DNA of 64,000 bases from Leidyana gryllorum EB-2025a (GCA_048772705.1 JBLWGC010000140.1:124001-188000); one strand, 5' to 3'; numbered from the stretch's first letter, positions 10,890 through 22,614 are shown. Numbers and translations: made by a program. The notes: a model not told the origin generated them from the letters alone.

Positions 10890-12488
10890 ATGCATTCAAA
10901 CACTGACGTTTTACTTGACAGCCTCTTCGCGGATTTCCGCCTCCGAATCGAAGACTATGACCTCTTTAAGACAGGTACACGCCTTCTTACTGGCCCACGA
11001 GATCATTATTGGGAACAACTGGTCAAATCGGCTAATGTAGTTTACCCTCAAGCATACCAAGCTCTGCATTCACAGGAGAAAGAGGATCCTGAGAACATGC
11101 GGGAACTCTTTGGGATCGCGTCGGCGGTACTCGCCTGCGATCAGTTGGAACACAACGCAGTCGCACAAGCTGTTAAGACTATCGACACAGGTACGCAATA
11201 ATGGTGCGACCTGCTCTCACACAATGCTCTCCTTTAATGGCTGCCATGTATGTGTGCGTGTTTATTGCAATGTCTTCCGAGTGCGGTCGCACATTCCGTT
11301 GTGTGTCGTTGTCTGCTCGCACTCGGAGTGTGCAATGTGCACTCAGGATTTGCATTTTGTTGATTGCGCTTATCGACGTGCATCGCGATTGTTGGTGACG
11401 GCAAAATTGAGTGTTGCAGGTTTCGTGTTGGCGGGTCCGAAAGAGGGATGTGGTAAACACGTTCCGTTGTTGTGGTGTTTGCTGATGGCTGCTGAGACCG
11501 AGTTGGCACCGCAAATGACCGTATTAGCCTTTCCCGAGACGACGCCCATTGAGCTGCCGTCTGGGATATCGGAGTCAACGATCACTGCACTGCAGGCTGA
11601 GAGCACATCGCTGAGTCGTTTTCTGAACTTTCGCGACGAGCGTCAGCCGGTGGTGTTGAGAGGGTTTGCGTCCGAGTGGCCGGCAGTGCAGTTACCGCAT
11701 TCTGAGGGGGTGCTGACTTTACTGTCTCGGAACGGACATCGGTATGTTCCGATCGAACGAGGTGAGCAGATGATTGATTGATTGTGTGTTGTATCGAGCG
11801 TCGTCAATAAAGGGTCCGCTTATACACAAAAAGATTGGAAGCCCGAGATTGTGGGGGTGAAGGAGTTGTTTGGACGTTGGGGAGAAGAAGCCGGGAAGGC
11901 TCCGATCTCCTACGTGGCAGAGTTTCCATTGCTCTATATGTTCCCCGAAATGAAGGACGCGCTTCCTCTTCCCGGAATTCTGAGCTTCCTGGCAGACAAA
12001 GATCGAGGGCCAGCACCGCCTGGTATGGTCAAAGACTTTGCGAATTCGGCCACCTACACGCTCCCGGACGAACCGGTCCGTAATCTGTGGGTGGGGCCGC
12101 CCGGAAGTGTGTCCCCCTATCACACAGACCCCTACACTAACATCTTTGTTCAATTAGAGGGTCGAAAGTACTTCCAGCTGTATCCTCCGGAATGCTCCAA
12201 AGCGCTATATCCTTTCAAAGAAGTGAGTCAATAAGACAAAGCTATCCATCTCTGCCTTTGCAGCTCCTCCGCAATACCAGCAGCATCAATCACGCCGAGT
12301 TTCTGGCAGCACCGACATTCTCTCCCGACACTCTCAGACAATATCCTCAACTACGAGACCTGCCAGAACCCATCCACTGCTTCCTGGAACCCGGTGACGC
12401 CCTCTACTTACCTGCCAACTGGTGGCATCTCGTTCTCGGCCTCACAATGAACGTCGGCATCTCCAATTGGATACCTCCCGTAGAGTGA
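10890..12488 (+). CDS. KDM8: JmjC-domain 2-oxoglutarate oxygenase, KDM8/JMJD5 type
   Basis: Exons 10890-11190, 11420-11761, 11813-12222 and 12264-12488 give 425 aa, close to the usual KDM8 length of about 415. The N-terminal third is a helical domain. The catalytic half reads like JMJD5: RQPVVLRGFASEWPAV, the iron-binding facial residues in SPYHTDPYTNIFVQ (HxD) and the distal His in NWWHLVLGL, plus GRKYFQLYPPE and LEPGDALYLPANWW for the cupin strands. Family members hydroxylate or process protein substrates with Fe(II) and 2-oxoglutarate; whether this one acts on histones or on ribosomal-type substrates cannot be told. The first intron is 229 nt, the others 51 and 41. Divergent from RAD6 with 36 bp between starts. 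Confidence 0.9.
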
Positions 12489-12528
12489 AACCTTGCCGTC
12501 GCAGACACAAAATCACAACGCCCCTACC

Positions 12529-13160
12529 TTAAACCGCCGACGTTTGCGACTTCACTTGCCGGAGCATCCGACTTGTAGCCGCCCCGCCACCACGCGCTAC
12601 CGTTGTCGTTGGCTCAAGCAGCCTCAGCTGAGCTCTCAAGTACTCCACTGCGCCAAATGGACACTACCACCGGCAACTGATTCACTCACCCTGCGTCCGC
12701 TTGCAGCTCAACACCTGCTTGAAATTAGACACCATTTGATCCAAACGGCAGATCCGATGCTTTGTCTGCACAGCCATGGCAGAGGATAACTGCCACTAAT
12801 CACACCTTTGTTCGTCTAATCTCCATCTCCATTGCTTCGCTGTATCGCCGAGCATGGATTCGTGATGCCTATGTGTATCAAGCCGTCGCTAAAAGAGAAT
12901 GACCACCCACTCGTTCCTCTAGCTTTATATCCCACATACGATCTCGAAGAATTCGCGTGAATCTTGCAAGCCGCCGCTCTAATCCACTCTCTCACTGAAA
13001 TCAGCCCACTTCACTCACCAGCATCCAAAGCCCGGTTCACACAACCTTCTACTTCGTCCAGATGAATAATCAGCCTCTGCAACGCTTCAAGAACATTCTC
13101 CAACCGTCTCCCGAAACAGAGCAGAGTGTCGTCCACCAAAGGCACACATTCATGATCTTC
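12529..13160 (-). CDS. Probable multi-exon helical protein, gene model incomplete
   Basis: Several coding-looking exons are visible on this strand but I could not join all of them. One is 13160-13019 (frame containing LLCFGRRLENVLEALQRLI) ending in a GTGAGT donor. It joins in phase to an exon starting at 12994 (VREWIRAAACKIHANSS), which may splice on to HHESMLGDTAKQWRWRLDEQ. A pair that closes perfectly, 12777-12690 and 12647-12529, encodes a 68-aa helical product (MAVQTKHRICRLDQMV...). These may be one coiled-coil protein or two genes. A frame at 13659-13372 could be a 5' exon. The 3' end lies 40 bp from the convergent KDM8 stop. Confidence 0.4.
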
Positions 13161-14041
13161 CTATCGGAAAATTAGGCCGTAGTGGCGACCACCACCCCTT
13201 TACCCAGTCGCTAGAGTCACTGGACGACAGTACACAGTCCACCAAGGGAGGCATCATGTGTCTCCGCGTGTGCACACGATTTTTCAACTCTCGCTAGTGC
13301 CGCAACTACGCTATCAACGCCTCTGACTCGTCCTGGGTTCTACCAATCTCCACCGTGTACCACCGGCCGACTTACTCTACTGTTCGCCGTTTCCCGCCTT
13401 CCATGACCAGATCGATCATCCAATCTGATGGTGGTTGAGCCTCAACCCTCCTGGAGCAGGAGCAGTCAATGAGCAAGAACAAGTGCCTAGCCCAAGCACC
13501 AAGCTGCGGCGCAGTGGCCCTCTTGTAACCCACGAAATCACAAAAAGGTCTGAAACATGTCTGTCGCAGGCCAGCTGGGGTCAACAAGTGGGAGAGCAAC
13601 AAGACTGTGGCTTCGTCTGGTGCCCTCACCGACCGAAGGGCCGATAAGGTCGCAGCCAACTCGCGGCAAAATGGCTACACTGGGAATCTGTGACTTCTTA
13701 GAAGCACACCCCGCTCTACAAAAAGCTCAAACAGATCGTTGATATGTTAGTTGACTAAAGTACTTTGTTTGTCGGTGGCGTTGCGGATGAAAAGGAAGCT
13801 ACCTATATTGGGGAGTTGATTTTTGGTGTCTGGCCAAATTGGGTAGAAGAAGAGTTGTGAAAAAAAGTTACAGTACATTCTTTGGATTGGATGGCCGCTG
13901 GGATGGCAAGTGGGGGGAGGGCTCCACAAGTGATGCGAGGGCCTGGAGGGTTGGTTATTTCATTTTCTCCAATAGGGCGTCCAAGTAGTGAATCTGTCAC
14001 TCGCTGTCCTTTTGGTTGGTGCGCTGGTTGTTGTCCCACTT
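13161..14041. other. Spacer with uncertain exons
   Basis: No complete gene could be built. The minus strand holds an open stretch at 13659-13372 that may be a 5' exon of the preceding entry. The plus strand holds a short frame at 13671-13742 (MATLGICDFLEAHPAL) without a partner exon. A GTGTCTCCGCGTGTGCACACG copy of the dispersed GGAGAC/ACACGTGT motif lies near 13257-13278. Confidence 0.4.
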
Positions 14042-15287
14042 CTACCCCACAGGTTCCGGTGTCGTCCCCGTCCAAGTGATTGCGCCCGCCTGTACCAATT
14101 GGGAGAAAAGGTCGATTGCTTCTTGAATCTTTTCTCGGGTTTGGAGGGTGGCAGGTTGATCTTTCGCTCGAACAAGTTTTTGACGAACAGTCTGAATTGC
14201 CGCTTCCCGTGTCTTGGGATCGCTTCCAGGCTGCGCCAGGAGCGTTAATAGATTGGAGTCCTGCAACAAGAGGGAGACAGCTTTATCTGGCTGTACCATA
14301 TAGAAAATATCCATCAGAGTTTGTATCTGAAGTCAAAATGATAATTGATATTATAGAAGGAGCGAAGGAGTGACGTGAAGCGAGTCGAGCGTGTGAACAT
14401 TCATCTCAAAGAGACACCACTTAAAGCGACAATATATCGGTGTCAAGTCAACGCATCAAATCGAAAAGCAGTATTCACACTTTGATCGAAACACAACAAA
14501 TTCCATCCCACCTGCAATGCTTGTTCCTGTATATCCCGTTTCAATTGCTCTTGTTTCGCAACCAACCGCTTCTGAAGCAGCTGACACTGCGTAAGAAAAT
14601 GAGACACATATAGTCTCACACAAGGGTCGAACTCACCATTGCAACGTATCGCGGCCCAAACTCGCTTGGTGAGGTATGTTGGACTGCCAGGTGCGTCTTT
14701 GTTACCAGTGCACGGAGGACTTACAGTGTTCCTGCAGCGGGTGGCGGGGGGCCTCGGGGGCGGTGAGGATCGCGTTCTGCAGTCGGTCCGTTGGGGAACG
14801 GAAGACCAACTCGTCCTGCACCTCGTAGACTACACAGCTACTTCGTGGTACTTCTGGTGGCTTGATAGTGGTCAAGTCTTGCGTGTTGTCTGGATATAGC
14901 CTTAAGTAATGTTTCAGCTCAATAGGCTTTTCATCCGGTTCAATGAAGAATATCTTTGCAGTTATCTCAAACTCGCCCCACCCTACTTCTTCTACTTGAA
15001 ACGGTGGATGTTCCACAGTGCGGGTAGGTTGAGGGAACGACGGGTGCAGATTGAAGGTCACCTTCCTGACAAAGGCGCCCAGGTCGCGGTTGGGCTGCGT
15101 AGCCCGCAAAAGACAGGTCCATTCATGTGTATAGCCATCATTCCGTGCCTTTCGTCGCTCAAGTTCCTGTCAGAAATCCGCGCGGAGACACGTGTGCACA
15201 CGTGCTGGCCTTGGCTAAGCTCACCTTGGAAGTGAACATAAAGGCGTAGGTGCCCATAACGATAGGTTGGGTGATGACAGGGTCCAT
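14042..15287 (-). CDS. YEATS-domain protein, GAS41/YEATS4 type
   Basis: Exons 15287-15225, 15166-14725, 14683-14637, 14586-14512 and 14326-14042 give 303 aa. The YEATS fold spans about residues 5-150: ITQPIVMGTYAF, GYTHEWTCLLRA, FVRKVTFNLHPSF, the WGEFEITAKIFFIEPDEKP signature and VYEVQDELVFRSPT. Reader pockets of this family bind acylated histone lysines. A coiled coil follows (LLQKRLVAKQEQLKRD), as in GAS41, a subunit of SWR1/TIP60-type complexes. A 36-nt GTACAG...TTGCAG segment inside the last exon could be an extra in-frame intron. The ATG is the first Met after an in-frame TAA and overlaps the stop codon of the upstream glycosyltransferase gene by one base (TAATG). Confidence 0.9.
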
Positions 15288-16375
15288 TATCCGTTAGCGT
15301 TGCGAGCCCAGAAGCTTGCAATATATGTCCGCAAGTCTTGTCCGGAAGGTGTGACGGTGCAATTTTGCGTAACCTTCCTGAAATACCAGAGGTGTGGCAG
15401 GTTGAGCAGGACATCTAGTGTGTCTGAGCGTATTTCAGTGAACTGTGCAGGCCGTTTTGAGGCTATTGGAGTGCCTATATCCCAACAGTTTTTCCAGCAG
15501 TCGGCATGTATATAGAATTTGCTAAGAGGTGGGGGTGGCCAGTGTTCGGGATCATCATGTGGTGAGAGGAAGTTGTGGCTGACTTGGTGAGCGAGCTTTT
15601 CTGGGCCTATGAGTGAGACCAAGGCGCAGACTGGCCATATCTCGTCTGGTGCTGCTCTGAGTGTTTTTGCTGGCGCTATTTGTTTCCGTGCCCAGGGTTT
15701 CTGTACCCACAAATCTGGATTATCGACAAGAAGGCGTGCGTGTTGGCGCGACAAGACTCCCCACTGCGAAGTTTTGGGGCAGCGACCTTGGAAGTCTGGG
15801 CTCTCAACACGTAAGAAAGATTTAGAGACATTGAGGAGAGAGTACATCTCGGCGAAGGTGGCGACTGGGATGCTGGTCCCGGATACTAAACTGATCCACC
15901 CATTCTCTCCCTCTTCGCTATCGTTGACAAGGAGTCGTCTTCGTCGCCGCCTGCGTTCGTTGAGTGGGTATATATTGTCATGAACAGCCTGGTCATCATC
16001 TTGATTTTCATTCAAAGCGTGGGCTAGTAGCCTGTGAGTACAGGGGTTGAGTCGTCCCCAGGCGCAATCGGTTTCGGGGAAAGGTACCATTGAAGACCAC
16101 GACGGGGCTGGGAGGAGATCGGGTGTCAAGTCGGCGAAATCTTGTGCATGAATGTAACCACGTAACACAGAGGCTGGTTCATCAGTTAGCTTAGCAACAT
16201 CTTTGATCCACGTATGGGCTTGACGAGCCCAATCATCCCACAGACGGCTCTGCAGGACGCCGCCTTTGGCCAAAAAGGCAATGACCAGACTGGGATGACG
16301 GTGGTGCATATGTGTGCGCGCGCGAGTCAGCGATCCTAGAACAAGGGTGAACCAAAAGGAGGAAATCCCACACAT
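15287..16375 (-). CDS. Core-2/I-branching (GT14, 'Branch' family) glycosyltransferase-like protein
   Basis: Intronless, 362 aa from ATG 16375, or 340 aa from the ATG at 16309, which follows a pyrimidine-rich TTCTAG that could serve as a splice acceptor. The family signature is clear in the middle: SQWGVLSRQHARLLVDN and, later, APDEIWPVCAL, plus MYSLLNVSKSFLRVESPDF. These match the donor-binding and catalytic-base (PDE) region of beta-1,6-N-acetylglucosaminyl- or xylosyltransferases of the secretory pathway. A short hydrophobic N-terminus with the upstream Met could be a signal anchor. The donor sugar cannot be predicted. It overlaps the CCCH gene's 3' end by 40 bp and shares TAATG with GAS41. 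Confidence 0.75.
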   Translation of the reverse strand: MCGISSFWFTLVLGSLTRARTHMHHRHPSLVIAFLAKGGVLQSRLWDDWARQAHTWIKDVAKLTDEPASVLRGYIHAQDFADLTPDLLPAPSWSSMVPFPETDCAWGRLNPCTHRLLAHALNENQDDDQAVHDNIYPLNERRRRRRRLLVNDSEEGENGWISLVSGTSIPVATFAEMYSLLNVSKSFLRVESPDFQGRCPKTSQWGVLSRQHARLLVDNPDLWVQKPWARKQIAPAKTLRAAPDEIWPVCALVSLIGPEKLAHQVSHNFLSPHDDPEHWPPPPLSKFYIHADCWKNCWDIGTPIASKRPAQFTEIRSDTLDVLLNLPHLWYFRKVTQNCTVTPSGQDLRTYIASFWARNANG

Positions 16376-17713
16376 GTAGACACTGATGATAAGGGTAGTG
16401 ACAGAGGGAGTACTAAAGACCCGTCTCCCTCCGCGGCATCCAGGGATGGAGATAAAACAGCATAAGATGGCGGCTCTTCATCGTAACTCGGGGACGAAGA
16501 GGGACTGCTAAAGTCAGCATTCATATTTTGAATGCTCGAGGATTTGCGCTCGCCATGCCTTGTGGAGGTCGATGCCGTAGTTGATGGTGAGGTGGAACTG
16601 CTCAGGTGATGCGCCAATGGCAACAAACTGCCGCCATTTATCGCCGTCGCACGATTCAAAGAGTCGCTCGCACTCCACCACTCTAAGCTGCTCTCGCAGC
16701 AAAGTGTGTTGTCAATTAACAAACGCTCCAACAGCATTGCGGATTCCATATCGAGATCATTCTGGCTGTTGCACCCTCCCTTCATTTGCGACACCAAGCG
16801 CTCTAACAAGAACGCCACCGCCAGATCCAGACGACTCGGCGGCCTTTGAGCTGGCGCCGGAGTCGGACGCAGAATGGGTGGTGAGTGCGGTCCCGTTACA
16901 CTTGTTGTCATCGTAGTATTAGTAGCATTGTTACCCGCCGCCCTAACACGCAATAGAGCTGTAGCCACCGCCTCCTCAGTCGGCTTGGCCCAGCTGGCGC
17001 TCGACTTTCTCTGTTGTTGATGTCGCTGCTCCTTCTGATTAACGCTCTGCAGATTCAATACCACAGGAGAACCACTTTTTTGACCGCTTTTGCCACTTTG
17101 TCCCTCCCTGAAATACAGAAGGAACTGGTGTTCCGGAGTGAAACGACGTTTGTATACTTACAGACGTGGGCGTAAGTCGCTAATTCCGTGCGCGTATCGG
17201 CAGCGTGCCCCCAAGAAGCAACCGCCTGATAAATGTCAACTCTGACCACACGTGTGTCTCCACACACACAATATATAAGACCAGAACTAACTGTGTTCCG
17301 ACCGTATCACACTCATGGAGCGATGTTCAGATCACTCACTGATAACTCACCTTTCATCCAAAACATGCAAAGCGAGGTCTTGAACACATCACTAGTGGCG
17401 CGGAGCTCACTACGACCGTGCGCAAACCGACAAGCTCGGTCGTTACACTCTCGACGCTCGGTGATCGAAGGGCATAACTTGGTCTTGGTTAGATCGACCG
17501 AAGCTCGGACCTCTTGAGTAGAATGAGCCCAGTTGCAGTCAGATCCCAAACGGCACGATCCTTCAAGGTGCCAAGGACACCTGCCAATACACACAGTTGA
17601 ATCAATCAATCACCGATTTCCACTTACAACTTGGTTTTGTAGAAAGTCGTTGCCTTCGGGGTCCGCTTACGGTGGGCCGCTCGAGAACATGGAGGCGTGG
17701 AAGGTGATATCAT
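16336..17713 (-). CDS. Tandem CCCH zinc-finger protein (three fingers)
   Basis: Exons 17713-17628, 17580-17351, 17225-17162 and 17107-16336 give 383 aa. Three fingers lie in the first 130 residues. Finger 1 is LCPWHLEGSCRLGSDCNWAH (C-x7-C-x5-C-x3-H), finger 2 CPSITERRECNDRACRFAH (C-x8-C-x4-C-x3-H) and finger 3 CMFWMKGGCFLGARCRYAH (C-x7-C-x5-C-x3-H), each followed by an (E/S)-(V/L/D)-R type linker. Each finger is split by, or next to, a phase-matched intron. Such fingers bind single-stranded RNA, often AU-rich elements. The remainder is disordered (Ser, Pro, Thr) with one helical block (RLDLAVAFLLERLV). Its last 40 bases overlap the start of the GT14 gene if that gene uses its first ATG. Confidence 0.88.
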
Positions 17714-18155
17714 GTAGTGTGTAGTAGATACACAAAAGAAGAGAAGGTCACACTCAAGTGCGTCAGTCAATCAATCGACCGTCTCGCCGCTTTCGTGAAC
17801 AATCAAACAGCGACTAAGAGATGATCAAATGTTCGAATACACACTGAAGAGAGTGGAAGAGAGAGAGAGAGAGAAAGAGATAAAATGGGATTGATGAAAA
17901 CTATAGGATCGGTGTAGTTGACTATAGGAATCACACAATTTAATGCAAGCAGTGACGTGGTGCAAACGGGAGACGACGACTAATCGGCGCGCGTAGAAAC
18001 AAATCGGAGTTTAGTCTAAGTGTGAGACCGTGAAGTGAACAGATTTGATGTATCGGACCAAAGGTATATCAATCTCCCTCAGTGTCCGTCAAGAAGGAAT
18101 GCAGACAAATAAAGCCATATAATTGCTGAAATCTAAGTAATTAACAGCCGGCCCA
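17714..18155. other. Spacer upstream of the CCCH gene
   Basis: About 440 bp without a supported frame. A purine run of GA repeats lies near 17859-17881. This is the likely promoter and 5' leader of the CCCH gene plus the 3' end of UBA2. Confidence 0.5.
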
Positions 18156-20381
18156 TTAAGGTCGCAGCCTCAAATCTTCATCTACTCTGCACTTGGCTTT
18201 TTTATGCTCTGGAGAGTAACCACTCTCCTGAGACTGCTGCTGATCAGGATCACCGGGAGATCGACCCCTTTTCAAACTCAATCGCCCCACCTCCACATCG
18301 CAATCTTCCCCCCGCTCTTCCTCCTCACCATCATCAACATCCACTGTCTCCAGCCTAGAGTTCCCCTGCTGCTTCCGCTCCTGCTCCCTGTAGTATTCGG
18401 CATTCATAACTGTCCCGGACACATTCTCATTCGCTTGCGCGATCACACAACTGTAGTCAGCCGCCGTCTTCTCCGCGAAATGTGCATTCGTCGGCTCTTC
18501 AACCACAATCAGGTCAAACGACATCGCTGTCGCCGCCACAGCTGTCACTGATAGGATCATCCCGCTTTCGACTCCACAGTCGCTTAGACACCGATCCAAC
18601 AGCTCAGGGTCGTCCTCCAGTATGTCCGGGTCGTAAATTATCCCACTATCACTCTGAACAGTCACTTCGCCTTCGCACCCCAGTCGGTCCTTTAGTATCT
18701 TGTCGATGAAGTGACGCACGTCCCAACTCTGCCGTTAGAACCATACTGATTGATCTGTAAACATTGGGAACCCACCTTCAACGACATCACAGACACCTTC
18801 ACGCGTTTCTGTTGACATACAAAGCAAGTCGGCTTCGGCCCATCCAGCTTCTCCGGAAACAAGATGTATCCCGCCGTTGGAGTGTTTCGCACCCAAACCT
18901 GAAATACTACGTCTGCAACATTCTCCTACAAACTTGGCTTACGAATCTGACCCCGGCCTTGTCAACTGCCGCCTTGGTAATATCCCCCCCTTCGGCTTTG
19001 AGCTTCAAGATCTTCTTGGCTTGCTCAACTTGCAGACCAGCTACCATGGCGTTCGTAGCAGCTATAGCGGGCTGTATGGAGCCCGCGATACTCTTAGTGG
19101 CCCACAATGACTGCGAACATGATGTGTCTCCCATCACACACGTGTGCGGCCATAACAACGCGACGTAAAAGCGCAACATCGAACAACGACTAAGACTCAC
19201 TATTGGATCGATATGATAATTCATCATGCGCAGTACAGCAGCAGCCGCGACGAATGCCATCGCCACGTCATCATCTTTATCAAACTTAACTTCCTCGGCG
19301 CTGAGCGGTGACTGTACTCCGGGCATGGCGGTGGCTTACCGTTTCTTCAGCGACGCTGCCGCGTCGAGGAACATAGCTAAGTTCCGTTCGACACTCAGAA
19401 CAACCTGGGCTTCCTTCTGAGTTGCCTTTACGATCGATTTACCATCTCCAAGACCGCTCAAGTCAATTCTGTTTGACTTCTCTCTGACTGGTATGGGCCT
19501 AAGGGTGGGAAAGGACATGAGTGAATGTATTTCGCGACTGGCGACATACTTAGGGGCCGTGGAGGGGTCTGCGAAATCGGCTGTCGCAGCCAGTTGTGCA
19601 ATAGAGGTGTCAAAAAGCGCTGTAGCCATTGAGAGTGCATACTCGGATAAATCCGCACTATGGGCTTCAGCCTGCAGAGAAGGGCATTAATTATCACAGG
19701 CACCTTCGTCCACACGAAACCTACCATCAGGGTCTCAGAGAGGTCCGCTAAGACATTGTTGCTGTCCGGAGGTCCATATATGACTTCAAGAAGATATCGA
19801 CCCCAAGCGACGCAATGCTCGGGTTTCTCCGGGGTCAAACGGACTGTACAGACTGGAAAGGTTTCCGGGACGGGCTGATCACGGCATTCAAAACACTCAG
19901 TTCCGACTTTGGACCAAATAGGAAAGACTTGACCGTTATTGCCAGTTGACCCCGACTCTATGAGAGGCAGGTCTGTGGGGGGGATTCACTTTTAGTCGCG
20001 GTAGTTGGAAGGCTCACCTTGAGCCACACAAATGCGATTGACATAGCGGCGTGCTTCGAAGTTATCCAAGGCATTCATCACTATGTCTTGGTTGGCGAAC
20101 ACCTCCATAGGAAGATTCTGAACCCGGTCCCCATGGATTGTGATGGATAGTTTGGCGGCTTCATCCGGAGAGAGATAGCGACGTACGGCTCGGGCAGCGA
20201 CAACTGCCTTCCCATGCCCCACATCATTCTTCCTGAATAGGAACTGACGGTTGAGATTGGATACGTCTATCGAGTCCAGGTCCACGACCGTTAGTTTGCG
20301 AACCCCACTTAACACTAGATTTTTCAACAGCTCGCAACCAATGCCCCCGGCACCAACGACCAAAACCCGTACATTCTCCAT
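18156..20381 (-). CDS. UBA2: SUMO-activating enzyme subunit 2 (UBA2)
   Basis: Seven exons (20381-20018, 19972-19725, 19671-19340, 19300-19201, 19110-18943, 18898-18776, 18728-18156) close in frame to 635 aa, against 640 in human UBA2. Features in order: ATP-binding GAGGIGCELLKNL and the NRQFLFR adenylation loop; the CFECR cysteine pair; the catalytic-cysteine segment CTVRLTPEKPEHC; FDKDDDVAMAFVAAAA; the second metal-binding pair CFVCQQKR; a ubiquitin-like domain (FIDKILKDRLG...); and an acidic then basic tail ending in a KKAK-type nuclear signal. It forms the E1 heterodimer with AOS1 and passes SUMO to UBC9. Introns are 38-90 nt. The start is only 14 bp downstream of the PRPP synthetase stop codon. 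Confidence 0.96.
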
Positions 20382-20395
20382 CTCGTGTCAGAAAA

Positions 20396-21768
20396 CTATT
20401 GTGAATGAGCTGTTTTCAATTGTTCTGTGTCATAATCAGGGTCCCGATATAATGTCCCCAGCTTGACACTAGCGTCAAACTCTGTAGCCGTTTCAGCATG
20501 AAGCCGCTTGACGACTTCAGCGAGCAGCTGAAATCACAGAGTTTGGATATGCAACAATCCTTTCGTACCTTTGAGATGTTTAGTATCTTCAATTTGTTTG
20601 ATACCACATTTGATGGTATCTCGATAGTATTGGTCAATAAGACTTCCTCAGCTTCGCACTTGTCCAGCCGAGCTACAGCTCCTTGGCTCAGTACCCCGTG
20701 GGACGCATAAATGAATATTCGTCGGGCACCGGCGGCCTTGCAGGCCCGCACCGCATTGCTCGCCCGGACACCTGTGTCAATGATGTCATCTACAATTATA
20801 CAATCACGGCCTTCTACATCCCCAACAAAGTACGTCTTGTTGGTACCACTCGGGAACGCTGGTTCTGTGCTTCGAGACTTGAACCGTCCAGGAGTGGTCA
20901 TGGAAGTGGCAATCTCTTCCGACGCTCGAACTCGATCGGGTCGATTGGACACCACCGTGGCCAAGCTGTATCCAGACATCATAGATGTGGTAGAGCGCGG
21001 ACTATAGAAATCTTACCCAACGTCAGGTCGCACCTTCTTCAATCTCGACCAAAACAGCTTTGCGCGTTCACCAGCTGTGTTTTCCGTAGCCACGATCACT
21101 GGAGCTTTCAGATTCTGCAATCAAGGGTGTGCTTGAGTCAGCCATGCGCTGGTACACACACGTGTGTGCGTCTCCCAGTACTTACCTTCTTGTTCAGATA
21201 TCGAATAGCCAATGACTGCGGCAGCAGATTGGTTACTGGAATGGGTTCGGGGAAGAACGCCACTGCCCGTGGAGCATGCAGATCGACAAAGACCACTCTA
21301 TCAACTCCAAGGGTATGTATTATCTGCAATGACGATTTGGTGGTGTGGTCGCAGAAAGGTTCTACTTACCCGAGCCATATCACAGACGGCCAGGGGACGA
21401 GCGTGGAGAGGATCGATGTGCTCCTGACGGCTGTATGCCATGTAGGGCAGGACAGCAGTAATGCGCTCGGCAGATGCCCTGCGCAGAGCCGAGATGGTGA
21501 GAAAGAGTTCCATGACGTGAGAATGTAGGGACAACCCAGTTGAGGCGTTGGGAACGGATTGAAAGACATAAACGTCACGACTTCGAACATCATCCAAAAT
21601 GTCCAGTGAAACCTCTCCATCAGCGAATCGCGTGATCTTCATGCGGCCCAACTGGAGAGAAAGGGTTCCATGTTGTGCGGTGATGCTGCGCTGACTTACT
21701 GACATATTGAGGTGGGCACAGACCTCGCGGGCGAGCTCCACATTAGCGGAACCTGAGAAGAGCATCAT
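20396..21768 (-). CDS. Ribose-phosphate pyrophosphokinase (PRPP synthetase)
   Basis: Exons 21768-21700, 21651-21370, 21323-21186, 21114-21017, 20965-20569 and 20527-20396 give 371 aa. Recognisable landmarks: MLFSGSANVELAREV at the N-terminus, RFADGEVSLDI, YSRQEHIDPLHARPLAVCDM, VVFVDLHAP, and the PRPP-binding loop IIVDDIIDTGVRASNA. The enzyme makes 5-phosphoribosyl-1-diphosphate for nucleotide, His and NAD synthesis. It is longer than the usual 310-320 aa, largely because of an insertion before the PRPP loop (RFKSRSTEPAFPSGTNKTYF). Intron 3 carries an ACACACGTGTGTG/GGGAGAC copy of the dispersed motif. Confidence 0.95.
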
Positions 21769-21850
21769 ACCAGATTCCTCCCCCAGACTCTGATAGTACT
21801 CTTCTCCACTGTGATTGTGCCATGAGAACGGATGGCCATTTGTCCATTGC

Positions 21851-22594
21851 TCACCTTGTTTTCCGTTTATCAGTTCCCCCCTCTGACTTGTCGGTGGTCT
21901 TCGCCTTATTGGCATTTTCAGTCGATTGGTTTTGGCTCTTCTTAGCCTTCTCAGGTTTCTCCTCATCCACGCCTTCGATTGGATTCCCCGCGAGTGTTTG
22001 GATATACTCCCCTGGTTGCAGATTTCCGATACCGATCTCGACACTTTCGAGCTTGTTAGCGGTCGGTTCCGCCTCCTGCAACTGCTTTCTGAGCTCAGCG
22101 GCTATCTTGATTGCCTTCCTGATGTCTGGTTCGTAGACCAGAGCCGCAAGCAACATAACAGCAGCAACAGAAGCGATGCCGGCCAGTTTAAGTCGCAGAA
22201 GCCTGCGGGCGCTGGATGATTGCTCTCAAAGGCCGTTAACATACCCAATGTCTTCCTGATCATCCGCTTTATTGTCGGCTGACTCTTCTTCTTCAGTGTC
22301 GGCCGAGGAAGAAACATCCACTGCGAGATTGGGAAGCCTTCGCAAGTCTTTGCATAATTCTCGGGTGCGTTTCAGTGGGTTTGGTAGAATAATGACTTTG
22401 TGAGGAATAGTGAAGCCGGCTGCTTGGAGGAAATTGGGCTGGGGAGGAGTTGGGGTCCCGCCTTGGTCCATGGCCTCCAGGGCCTTTCTAGCCTTTTCGG
22501 CCGATTCTATATCGCCGCTTCTCCGCACTGAAGAACTAAGCAGTCGGCTGGACAGCCATAAGCACTGGCCGGGAGCACAAGACGTGGACAACAT
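21851..22594 (-). CDS. Single-pass membrane protein of unknown function
   Basis: Exons 22594-22245 and 22202-21851 give 233 aa. The N-terminal part has basic and hydroxylated residues (SSRLLSSSVRRSGD), possibly a mitochondrial presequence. A soluble region with IPHKVIILPNPLKRTREL follows, then an acidic Ser/Glu stretch and one predicted transmembrane helix (LAGIASVAAVMLLAALVY) encoded right after the intron. The C-terminus is helical, then Lys/Glu-rich and disordered. I do not recognise the family. The ATG sits in an ACATGT palindrome and is 20 bp from the start of the divergent GPI8 gene. Confidence 0.7.
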
Positions 22595-22614
22595 GTCCAA
22601 ATTCTTGTTTTTGG

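Noticed and set aside
20683-21528. 281-codon plus-strand frame
   Set aside because: Antisense to the phase-confirmed PRPP synthetase exons and without any domain.
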